Below, one piece after another: positions 1 through 9,220 of a stretch of 37,232 bases of DNA. Position 1 is the first letter of the stretch, and every line of letters starts with the position of its first letter. The notes beneath the pieces are model-generated. The model was not told where the DNA came from. It worked only from the letters and a program-made list of their open reading frames with translations, and ran no database searches. The position numbers were made by a program, and so were the translations under genes. The stretch is from Ophiothrix spiculata (taxonomy: Eukaryota > Echinodermata > Ophiuroidea > Amphilepidida > Ophiotrichidae), in assembly GCA_000969725.1 (NCBI GenBank), contig JXSR01S074900.1; one strand, given 5' to 3'.

Positions 1-6
1 ATATAT

Positions 7-1084
7 AAACACCTCACAAAAGATAAGTGGACAGTCAGCCAAACCCCTATAAATTCAAGAATGAGCCCTCAAATCCCATCAATATTGACATGTATGAAAA
101 ATTTGCAATCTCAGCTAAATATTGACTCCAAATTTGACATCGAACCCGTTACCATTCTTTTACACCATCCTTTTGAAGTTTTGATCTCAGTTTTCATTTC
201 TCACATAGGGTAATACACACAATGCACAATTAATGGTTCAGCTCTACTCACACTTAATGGACCGCCAAGAAAAACCTGTTTACATCATAATAAAATGCGT
301 GGGGATTTCAATTTCTATTCGTTCTGCATGACCAAGAAATGTCAATAAAATGTGAGGAAAATCAATAACCTGCGAAGTGTAAACTTTTCTTGTTGTTGAT
401 TTGTTGAGATGGTCAGAAGAAAAGACATAGCAGAGTTGTTGAATTCACATCGTTATGGTTCTCTCAATTGCTACAAGAGGGAAAATAACGGGGCTTGTAT
501 ATATCAAAAATTGATAATTTCAAAATTCAAGTTCTAAATTGATGTCATACATCTTACATGAACTTATGTGTTTGCTTCATGAATGCTAAAGTAAATATGC
601 TTTATTTTTAAAAGTCATTTTAACTTATGTGTATAATTTAAGAAAATCAAGATAAGGCTTTTTAGCCTACAATTATAGCAACTTGACATAAAGAAAATAA
701 AGTCAAACATATTTCATCAAAAAGGATAAATAAACAGGTGTCCAAGTTGGTAAAACAGTTAAGATTGACACGCATTAGAAAACAACAGCTCAGTACTCTA
801 CGCAATATGAAAAACATCGACCATCTATCAATTCCACTAGAAGCATTGGAATGATGCACTATAGTACTGCGGGTATACTCAAAATGTGAGAAATGAAAAC
901 CGAGCTGGATTTTTCAAACGGCTGGTGTAGAATGATGGTAATGGTTTTTATGTCACATTTTGGGATGAAAATTTAGCTGAGATTGCATATTTTTCATATA
1001 TGTCAATACTGATGGAATTTGAGGACTCATTCTTGGATTTATAGGGGTCAGACTGACTGTCCACTTATCTTTTGTGAGGTGTTT
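7..1084. mobile_element. Long-terminal-inverted-repeat (foldback) element, about 1.08 kb
   Basis: The first ~220 bases (from AAACACCTCACAAAAGATAA) recur inverted at about 853-1084, ending TTTTGTGAGGTGTTT, with about 80 percent identity by eye and small indels. The roughly 620-base core has no convincing ORF. Flanks are A/T-rich, so target duplication cannot be judged, and the left end almost coincides with the window edge. Confidence 0.8.
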
Positions 1085-1160
1085 ATTTATTTATTTATTA
1101 GACTTTCTTACTGGTTAACATTTAGATAAATTATTATGTGACATGTCCTCGCAAAGAACA

Positions 1161-1358
1161 TACCTGCCAACCTGTAAATGTGTAAAAGTAGACTTTGCAC
1201 CAAAAAAGTAAATTATTTCACTAAAAAGTAGATTTTACACACAAGTACCAAGAATTTGTGTAATTTCAGATTCAGAAATCTTGTTTAGTAAGATTTTCTG
1301 CTGTCATAAGCCCCCAAAATCTTACTAAATAAGATTGAATCTTTAGTTGACAGGTATC
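1161..1358. mobile_element. hAT-like MITE with TACCTGCCAAC inverted ends
   Basis: Left end TACCTGCCAACC and right end AGTTGACAGGTATC are imperfect inverted repeats. The 8-base AAAGAACA flanks both sides (1153-1160 and 1359-1366), as expected of an 8-bp target-site duplication. No coding capacity. A related element is at 20443-20646, and a matching right end is at about 10335-10352. Confidence 0.75.
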
Positions 1359-1377
1359 AAAGAACACTTTCGCAAGA

Positions 1378-1446
1378 TAATAATAATAATAATTTGGATT
1401 TATCGACGCCTTATGTTACCAGCAACCACAAGGCGCCTTACAAAAT
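1378..1446 (-). mobile_element. LINE 3' end remnant
   Basis: On the minus strand the segment reads AAGGCGCC...AAGGCGTCGATAAATCC and ends in a (ATT)n tail. The same GGCGCC plus TTATT-tail arrangement closes the LINE at 9549-9905, so this is a truncated copy of the same or a related family in the opposite orientation. Confidence 0.6.
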
Positions 1447-2544
1447 ATGCAAGTTAAAAACATACAATATCAAGAATATCAACAAAGCTAAAACAGATTT
1501 TTTTGGAAGTTCATACATGTACCGTGAGAAGATCATAAACTGATCAAAATGAGCAGAAAAAACAGCAATGCTATGTGGCATAAAAATAAAGTTTTTCAAA
1601 AATTTACAATGATAAAGTAAGATAAAAACACATTTAGAACATGCAGCAAATATCACATCAAAAGTGTTGCCACAAAATGAAAAAGTAAAACCACAGGGAA
1701 CCATCTGTGCTTAAAATAGAAAGCAAATGTTTGATAAAAAAAAAAACGACACCTTTCTTGATTTCCTACACCCTTTAGGGTTACATGCATATCGATTTTA
1801 GGTTTAGGCACCGTTAATGAGTTTTACACACCCTTGGGTATTTTAGAAACCTTTTTCATTGTAATAGACACCCTTGTCAGGTTTGTAGACACCTTTCTCT
1901 TGTTGACAGCTTTTTGACACCTATGGCCGCCCATAGTTTGACGTCACAACCAAATGTTTGGTAGCGAAAATTTTGTTTGGAGGTTGAGTATAAATTGACC
2001 CATATTTACAACACTTGAATAAATTGCTCCTTGAACTGGCCACTCAAGTGGTGGGTGGATTATGGATTTTACCCATCTCAGTGTCACAATTCTTCACAAG
2101 ATTTTTCAAGCTGAAATGAATTCAACTTGTAAAGCAAAAGGCTACAAAGCTACAAATCTGCAACGCTACAAAAGTGTGAATTGAAACAAGCAACAGAGCT
2201 TAAAAGCTACAAAACTAAAAAGCTACAATAAGTATGAGATAAGCATTTTAAACTGATTGTTAATAGAGCAGTGGTACAAAATTCATTTATACACTCCACG
2301 TGTTATCTAATCAATCGGAACACAAGAATATAAAGTCTGCGGAGTTGAATGAAAATTCTGTATGCATTGGGCTTGTTGCATTCCAGTCTAAGTGACGGGT
2401 GTTTGGTGCATATGAATGTTTCATTGTTTTTGTCGGGTAATGATTTATTTAGTTTAGAGAAGTTTTTGACTTTGATGGCCAATTAAAACCTGATTTCTTT
2501 CCACAGAAGATGTAATATTATATTTCTGTCATGTAGCAATTAGA

Positions 2545-2846
2545 TTAAAGCAATACTATAAAGCGCTAAAAATGAAGTGTCCCCTTTGACCCCATGATTT
2601 TTGATTTTTATACCTTATTGTGTTTGTTTTGGGTAGATATTAATAATAATATTGAATAGAACTAAAACGTGCTACTTTTTTGTTATAGCCATTTGTTGAA
2701 TTAAATTTGGGATCCTGAATTTAATTCCACATGTATCAATATAGGAAAGTATGCATGTGATCTTTATCCATTTTTGGTGACAAACAATTTTTGGACAAAA
2801 TACACTTGAAAATGCTTTGGATCAAAATCTCATAGTATTGCTTTAA
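2545..2846. mobile_element. MITE with 15-bp perfect terminal inverted repeats
   Basis: TTAAAGCAATACTAT at the left is exactly repeated inverted at the right (ATAGTATTGCTTTAA). The element is 302 bases and non-coding. If the outer TTAA is the target duplication it would be piggyBac-like, but TA or no duplication is equally possible. Confidence 0.8.
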
Positions 2847-3343
2847 TAATTTGCATTCCACCATGCTCGTAAAATGAGACAAAATCAATGCAATTGCAGT
2901 AAATTTTGATTGCTGTCCAATTTACTTGGCCCCAACGGGCCTCATGATTGGACCCATCAAAAATGACTGCCTGTGCATTGACTTTGTCTCATCTCACTCG
3001 CAACATGCAATGTGTATTTATTAACCTATAAAAAAGCTATAGCTTGAGAATACCACAAAATTGAAGGAAAAAAGCAATATTATTTCAGAAAAAGGCAATA
3101 TTTTGACACACACATATAAGTTATGTGCTTCAATGTCAGCTTCAATTTTATGTCTCAGTGATAGCAAAGAATGAAACAATTACAAGTATTTTTAACACGA
3201 CACATTTTGTATTGGGAATCCCCTAAATACATGATCATTATTTTCTGTCACCATGGTATTGAAGACACGAGATTCCCAAATATTCAGCAGGGTTTACTGT
3301 TTTGAAAAATATACTTTAGGTCTCATCAGAAACTTGACCTAAA

Positions 3344-3421
3344 CCATGACCCGACCCTAACTCACTGAACCATGACCCAACCTTAACTCACTAACCATGA
3401 CCTGACCCTAACCCTAACCGT
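3344..3421. repeat. Short minisatellite, about 3 copies of 25 bp, ending in telomere-like CCCTAA units
   Basis: ACCATGACCCGACCCTAACT-type units repeat about three times with substitutions, ending CCCTAACCCTAACCG. It is an interstitial GACCCTAAC repeat and too short and irregular to be a telomere. Confidence 0.75.
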
Positions 3422-4982
3422 AAAATTTTGGATGGGACCTAATTGGTCCCTACAAATTAAAATGGTCCATTTTTTTCATCAATAACAATATGAAAGTCCA
3501 TCTTTTTTTTTTAAAACTATTTTAGTAAAAAAAAACCCATAATTTTAATTTTGTGAATTTCAATGAAGTTGGGCTTAACATTTGGGAATATTATGTCTTC
3601 TTTACTATCATGAAAAAATTCTTTGTTTAAAAAAAAATCCTACTATAAGATATGGGTAAGATATTTGAGAATTCAGCACTTTCTTTAATTTTATAAAACA
3701 GACCATCATTTTATTCTCACTTCCATTAATAAGACATGATTGAACATTTTAGCATTTTGCTTTGCTTTGCTTTCTTTTGTGTTGTTTTTAAAAGCACAGT
3801 TAACCCCTCATTTTCAGAAAAAAATTATGCTTTGTAACTCAGCAAGAGATAAATCTATATAAAAGTATACATTTCTAGATGTGGATTTGCATGTAGAAGA
3901 TGATGGTTAGGTCATTTCTGGCCCAATATATTTGTAAACAACCTAAGTAAATTTTGCAAAAATAAAAGTTGGACCTCTTTTTAGGATCTAGAAACACATG
4001 TCTAGGAACGCATTTCTCAAATTTTTGATTTTTGATTTACTTTATGAAATATTGCCAAAACTAGGTCCAAAATTGGCCAAAAATGTCCATGTCCGGCTTC
4101 TACTGTCATTAAACATGTTTAATGACATGTTAGCATTTTGCTTTGCTTTGCTTTCTTTGCTTTTTTAAATGACCCATGCTTAACCTTTGCTTCTATAAAT
4201 AGTATGACCTTTGCCCTATGGCTATACCAGTAACTGCTATCATAGCATATTGAGTACATGCGGATTAATTCAAACCCTGGTATCCACCCTTAGCTGCTGC
4301 TACATTTGACTTAATTACAATCATTTGCTTTAGCCATATTTGACCTCTGCCCCTACAACATGACCCAGCTTTGCCCCATGACAATACCTTGAACTGTCGT
4401 CATGGCAGGTGAAACAGTGGTTGACTGAGTTGATTCATCAACATGATCTGTAAACATTATACAGGTGATATTACCAACTTTGTTAAATACTGATGAATCA
4501 AATTGAAAATACTTCAAAAAAATTTCAAGCCTTTATGAAATAATATAAATTTCTATGAAAAAGAAGAGTAAACAAATTATTATAGTGATATACTACTTCT
4601 CTTTCCACTGGAACTCAATAACCCTAGAAATATAAACTGCCAAATAATGTATCATTAAATTTGTCCTATGCATTCCGTGAATAAATTGTGATTATCTTCT
4701 AAATCTTAATAGCATCTAAGTGAAATTTTGTAATCTTTAGGCATTTTAATGGCACTTAGCTTAAAGTGGTAAAATGTGGAATATGACAAATTCATTCCTG
4801 GGGGGGGGGGGGGGTGATACTCAAATTTGGTTTTGGTAGGGGTGTGCCGCTGGAAAATGTGAAGTTCCACCCATGTATTTTCCGTAAAAATTTGTGCTTA
4901 TTTGTTGTGAATTTAGACTGATTTTTTTTTTTGAAATTGAGAACAAAATCCAAAATTTGTGCCATTTTGGTGCAAATTTCAG

Positions 4983-5303
4983 TGCTGTTCACACTTATCT
5001 TTAATGATCGTCGAACCTTAGTTGAACCAAGCAAACCTCTAATGTAAACCTAAATGGGGTCTAATTTATAATTTAACTCTTAGGATACTGATGGCGACTC
5101 TACGTCAAATTTAGCAAACTCTTTGTCGAAAGAACCTCCGAAGGTTCTTCGAATGACGGTAAGTTAACGTTCGTTTAACTAATGGATGTGCTGTTCACAC
5201 TTATTTTTAACAATCGTCGAAACTTAGTTGAACCAAGCAAAACCTCTAATGTAAACGGGGTCTAATTTATAATTTAACTCTTAGGATACTAATGGCGACT
5301 CTA
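4983..5303. repeat. Direct duplication, ~118-bp copies 206 bp apart
   Basis: The copies at 4983-5102 and 5189-5303 share GTGCTGTTCACACTTAT at the start and TTAGGATACT-ATGGCGACTCTA at the end, with a few substitutions and a 7-base deletion in the second. The spacer contains a small perfect hairpin (AAGAACCT-CCG-AGGTTCTT type). Confidence 0.85.
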
Positions 5304-6608
5304 TAAGAGCCAATCAATCACTCCTACTACTTTCTGGTTTAGGTAAAATTTTCAAGATGCCAAAAAGATAATTGACAATCAATGTGAGGAATTTGTATCA
5401 ATACAACTATTGACTGAAATCAATATTCAATAAACTAGTCAATGGACTTGTCCATAATATAGTGAACTATAAGAATCACCCAATAATCAACTCTTGTTTG
5501 ATAAAGTTACTCCAAAACCAGACACAGGATTAGGAATTTTCAAAAAATGCAGAGTTCTTAAAGGGTTAAAGTACAGGTACTGGGGTGTATGTGAAGTAAA
5601 AGGTCGTGGGAAAGTATATGCTATTCAGGTACATTTGTATACACATGCATATAGAACACTGCAAAAGGATCATAACGTAAGAATATGATTCATTTAAACA
5701 ACATTTGTTGTCTTCGCATCAAAGCTCATCAATTTCAATCCAAACAATACTTCTGATACTTGGAATATACATGTTCAGTACCGACTTTGATTGCTAGAGA
5801 AATTTTGAAGCTCTTATGAGATTATTATGCATGGTTACCATAATACACTTGAATAACCCAGGTAAGACCATTAGTAAAACAATTGGATATGTTTGAAAAT
5901 GGGAAAGGGAAACTACAAATTTGTTAAAAAACACAAACTCAAATCAAAATGAACTCAACTAGAACTTGAACATGATCAGATGAGAGGTTTTCAAACTCTG
6001 TCCCTGTCTGTCACAGGTTACAGGTTACAGTCTCTTATCATGATTTATTACCTGCGTCTGTTCAGATAAGCACCAGAATTGCAAGGAGAGTTTCAAACTT
6101 TATTCATTTGATATTAGCCCATAAAAGATACACATATTTTAGAAACATTGCTTATAGCATGATCTGACTTTTGATCGCTTCAATACTAGTATTGCTAAAT
6201 CATATTTGTGGATTTAATTTGTGAACTCATATAGAGTTATGAGCGTAGACGCGCCACCTTCACAACCTTGAAAATCTACACTCATGACTGCATGAACACT
6301 CTTGTTTATGCGTTCACCAATAAAATCTACAAACGATAATTTATTTGATGTTAAGCTTGAAAACCTCTTATACTGATCAATTAGGGAGACTAAGCCCAGA
6401 TTCCATGCGGTACTGAGTTGGACACATTTGGCAGGGGAAAAACTTTTGTTTCTATAAGTAAGCAACTATAGAAACAAAAGTACTGAAATGAAATGGGGTA
6501 TCAAAATGAAAATAATGCTAATCTGTTGGAAATTAACATTTGAAGCATGTCTTATTTATGGTGGACCATGACCAGTGTTTTTATTACCCAAACGTTTTCA
6601 AATGAGTT

Positions 6609-6945
6609 TATCTTTTCCCCGGGGAGTGGGGGGAGTCAAGTATAATGTTGCAGACATAGCGTGACCACAGTTTTTTAAAACAACCCCTAAAGGGTGATCA
6701 TTTCTGAAGCCAAAATTTACCCTTTTTCACCTATTTACACCCTAAATGGGGATTATACCGTTTTCACACTAGGGTTTGAAAAGTACCCATTTCTTGAAAA
6801 TGGCTCTTTTTTCGATACCCTAAACGGTGTCACCATATTTACCAATAAATCCTCAAAACCAACCCTATTTCACCTTGTTCTTGGTCACGCTACATGTATG
6901 CCTGCAACATTATACTTGACTGCCCCCTCCCCCGGGATCTTTTCA
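6609..6945. mobile_element. MITE with ~50-bp inverted ends
   Basis: Left CCCGGGGAGTGGGGGGAGTC then AAGTATAATGTTGCAG is repeated inverted at 6895-6945, which ends CCCCCTCCCCCGGGATC. An inner TGGTCACGCTA-type motif also pairs. The ORF at 6694-6975 is within it and not convincing. Confidence 0.75.
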
Positions 6946-7021
6946 AAGAAGAATTTAACCTATTGCAGATCATGAAATGGACATGACAAATGGCAGTTGA
7001 TATTTAGATAACCTTCCCAAT

Positions 7022-7084
7022 TCCTTATCAATGTATTTTATTATTTTTTGTTTATGGAAATAATAAACTTGAACCTTGAACCTT
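7022..7084 (+). mobile_element. LINE-type 3' end
   Basis: TTTATGGAAATAATAAACTT followed by tandem GAACCTT units resembles the 3' terminus of CR1/Jockey-superfamily LINEs, which end in short tandem repeats. No coding sequence precedes it. Confidence 0.5.
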
Positions 7085-7143
7085 GTGTGTATTAAGAAAC
7101 CCAAAGTTGAATCAAGTTGAGAAATCTAGGCCAGTCTCTCTCC

Positions 7144-7377
7144 AAGGCCGTGTTCACACATAACAGTCATGACTAGAAGTGACCAGCTCTAGAGCGAGAC
7201 AACTTAGCAGTTGCGTTCACACTGGGACACAACTTACGCGTTAAAACTAGTGGGGTGTCACTATTGGTCACGAGCGAGACACTTTCTATAATTGTGTTCA
7301 CACTGGGAATTTGCTCGTGAGCGGCTCACGAGCGAGAGTATAGTCATGACCAAATTCTTCTGTGTGAACACGCCCTT
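7144..7377. mobile_element. MITE with GGCCGTGTTCACAC ends
   Basis: AAGGCCGTGTTCACACA at the left pairs with TGTGTGAACACGCCCTT at the right (16 of 17). The core repeats GTTCACACTGGGA twice and a CTCACGAGCGAGA motif. It sits 54 bases downstream of the exon g donor in the direction of transcription. Confidence 0.85.
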
Positions 7378-7431
7378 GATGTCCATAAAAACCAATGAAA
7401 TCCTGTGAGATGTCCATAATAAGTAACTTAC

Positions 7432-7551
7432 AAATATCACAGTTTGTGCCTGTCCAAGGATATCTACAGTTGCAGAATAGCAAGCCTAGATACACATGAC
7501 ATTCGCCATGGTGATGACATGTGTCAAGCTTGCATGTGCCTGGGGTTGTGG
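7432..7551 (-). CDS. PLXDC: PLXDC-family gene, internal exon g (EGF-like domain)
   Basis: Minus-strand exon, acceptor CACACCCCTAG and donor T|GTAAGTTAC. It is 120 nt: CC joins the T left by exon f (TCC, Ser), then 39 codons, then one base (phase 1 at both ends, usual for EGF modules). The six cysteines are spaced C-x4-C-x5-C-x8-C-x-C-x8-C, a complete EGF-like domain ending in the typical W-TG-x-NC. It starts TTPGTCKLDTCHHHGEC. The final cysteine is followed by D-I. No calcium-binding D-x-(D/N)-(E/Q) consensus is visible before the first cysteine. Phase continuity with exon f and position between the PSI stalk and the expected membrane span place it in this gene. Human PLXDC1 and PLXDC2 are not, as far as I recall, annotated with an EGF domain. 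The next exon would need to begin in phase 1; none was found. Confidence 0.88.
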
Positions 7552-7848
7552 CTAGGGGTGTGCACAGGGGACAGGGGAAGATTAACAAGAAACAAGGTTA
7601 GAGAAAGATAATGAAGAACTGTAAAACAAGATAAAAATAGTTTAATGGTGCATGGAAAAACATTCTTTGATAATGAAGTACACAATACATGAATATCTAT
7701 TAACTGTATGTATAATCTCTTGTTAAATATGGTTAACCAGATGCTTCCTATAAACATGCAATTTCACTTCATTTAACTCCCATACTAAAAAGTTGTATCT
7801 ACACATGTTTGATACAGTAGATGCTGCCTTTAGTTATGAAAGAGAGTT

Positions 7849-8779
7849 TATCGTTGGGTAGACCTATCATCAACCGGTATCCTATTGCATGATTCTACTT
7901 CTTCTGTGATGAGTGATACTAACATATGACTGGTCCTCTTGTCTTGGGAGGTTTGGTAGACCTATCATCAACCTATATCCTATTGCATTCTACTTCTTCT
8001 ATGATATGTGATACTTACATATGACTGGTCTACTTGTCTTGGGAGGTTTGGCAGACCTATCATTAACCTGTATCCTATTGCATTCTACTTCTTCTGTGAT
8101 GAGTGATACTAACATATGACTGGTCCTCTTGTCTTGGGAGGTTTAGTAGACCTATCATCAACCTATATCCTATTGCATTCTACTTCTTCTATGATATGTG
8201 ATACTAACATATGACTGGTCTACTTGTCTTGGGAGGTTTGGCAGACCTATCATTAACCTGTATCCTATTGCATTCTACTTCTTCTGTGATGTGTGATACT
8301 TACATATGACTGGTCCTCTTGTCTTGGGAGGTTTAGTAGACCTATCATCAACCTGTATCCTATTGCATTCTACGTCTTCTGTGATGAATGATACTTACAT
8401 ATGACTGGTCCTCTTGTCTTGGGAGGTTTGGTAGACCTATCATTAACCTGTATCCTATTGCATTCTACTGTCTTCTGTGATGAATGATACTTACATATGA
8501 CTGGTCCTCTTGTCTTGGGAGGTTTGGTAGACCTATCATTAACCTGTATCCTATTGCATTCTACTTCTTCTGTGATGAGTGATACTTACATATGACTGGC
8601 CTTCTTGTCTTGGGAGGTTTGGTAGACTTATCATCAACCTGTATCCTATTGCATTCTACTTCTTCTGTGATGTGTGATACTTACATATGACTGGTCCTCT
8701 TGTCTTGGGAGGTTTGGTAGACCTATCGTCAACCTGTATCCTATTGCATTCTAATTCTTCTGTGATGAGTGATACTTAC
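7849..8779 (-). repeat. 95-bp tandem array made of exon f 3' part plus its splice donor
   Basis: About 9.7 head-to-tail units. The same landmark (plus strand GACC/GACT) recurs at 7861, 7959, 8054, 8149, 8244, 8339, 8434, 8530, 8625, 8720 and, inside exon f, 8815, so the period is 95 with one 96 and one 98. Read on the minus strand, each unit is 20 intron bases (from GTAAGT to CACAG), about 70 bases of exon f, then the donor. Donor positions are 7923, 8018, 8113, 8208, 8303, 8398, 8494, 8589 and 8684, plus exon f's own at 8779. Seven of the ten read GTAAGT and three (7923, 8113, 8208) GTTAGT. Units nearest exon f keep its reading frame; in-frame TAG appears in two distal units, and the unit ending at the 8398 donor side carries a one-base insertion. 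Confidence 0.95.
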
Positions 8780-8870
8780 ATATGACTGGTCTTCTTGTCT
8801 TGGGAGGTCTGGTAGACTTATCGTCAACCTGTATCCTATTGCATTCTACTTCTTCGGTGATGTTGCTTTC
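8780..8870 (-). CDS. PLXDC: PLXDC-family gene, internal exon f (stalk segment between PSI and EGF domains)
   Basis: Minus-strand exon, acceptor TTCAACTCCCAG and donor T|GTAAGTATC. It is 91 nt: 30 codons beginning in phase 0, matching exon e, and one base left over. The peptide is ESNITEEVECNRIQ then VDDKSTRPPKTRRPVI. In vertebrate PLXDC the PSI domain is followed by an acidic run with one cysteine and then a Thr/Pro-rich stalk; this exon fits that plan. N-I-T is a possible glycosylation site. Its 3' 70 or so bases, donor and first 20 intron bases are the unit of the 95-bp tandem array directly downstream. This outermost copy is the only one with a conventional acceptor, which is why it is called as the exon. 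Reading through the donor gives a stop 10 codons later. Confidence 0.85.
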
Positions 8871-9220
8871 CTGGGAGTTGAACACATAACATGTATTGTG
8901 TAAAACATACACTATATAAAGTCAACATGCTAGTTTCCAAAAAATAAAGTAATCAAAATTGGCATAGAAATAATAATAATAAAGTTCATCAGGAAAATCC
9001 AAATTTTTTATGACGTGCTACAAAATTCCAAAATAGCGCATGTTTTCCATGTTCTTTAATGTGTTCTTGTTTCTTCTTGACTGAAAAAATGTTACCACTA
9101 ATTTCTAATGAATCAAATTACATTTTATCACCTGTTTACTGAATCAAGCTTTTTGGTTTTTTGATAAAAAGACCATGATGTTTGGATGCCTATGCACACA
9201 TGATGTGGACAATATCAAAA

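Larger units (their letters stand above)
1..7431. other. Sequence downstream of exon g (presumed intron); no exon recognised
   Basis: Holds the long-TIR element 7-1084, MITEs at 1161-1358, 2545-2846, 6609-6945 and 7144-7377, LINE 3' ends, a short minisatellite at 3344-3421, a direct duplication at 4983-5303 and a 14-base G run at 4801. A 30-base TTTGC-rich segment occurs twice (3751 and 4131). I looked on the minus strand for a hydrophobic membrane-span exon and for the RRPSRWPAMK-type tail motif of PLXDC and saw neither. Confidence 0.6.

Noticed and set aside
1438..1704. Minus-strand ORF with a hydrophobic C-terminus, considered as the missing membrane-span exon
   Set aside because: It runs into the LINE 3' end at 1378-1446, no phase-1 acceptor precedes the hydrophobic stretch convincingly, and no RRPSRWP-like tail follows.
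3400..3421. Telomeric repeat
   Set aside because: Only two or three CCCTAA units at the end of a degenerate 25-bp minisatellite.
7849..8870. Regularly spaced repeats resembling a CRISPR array
   Set aside because: The whole 95-bp unit is repeated with no unique spacers, and the context is an animal gene intron.
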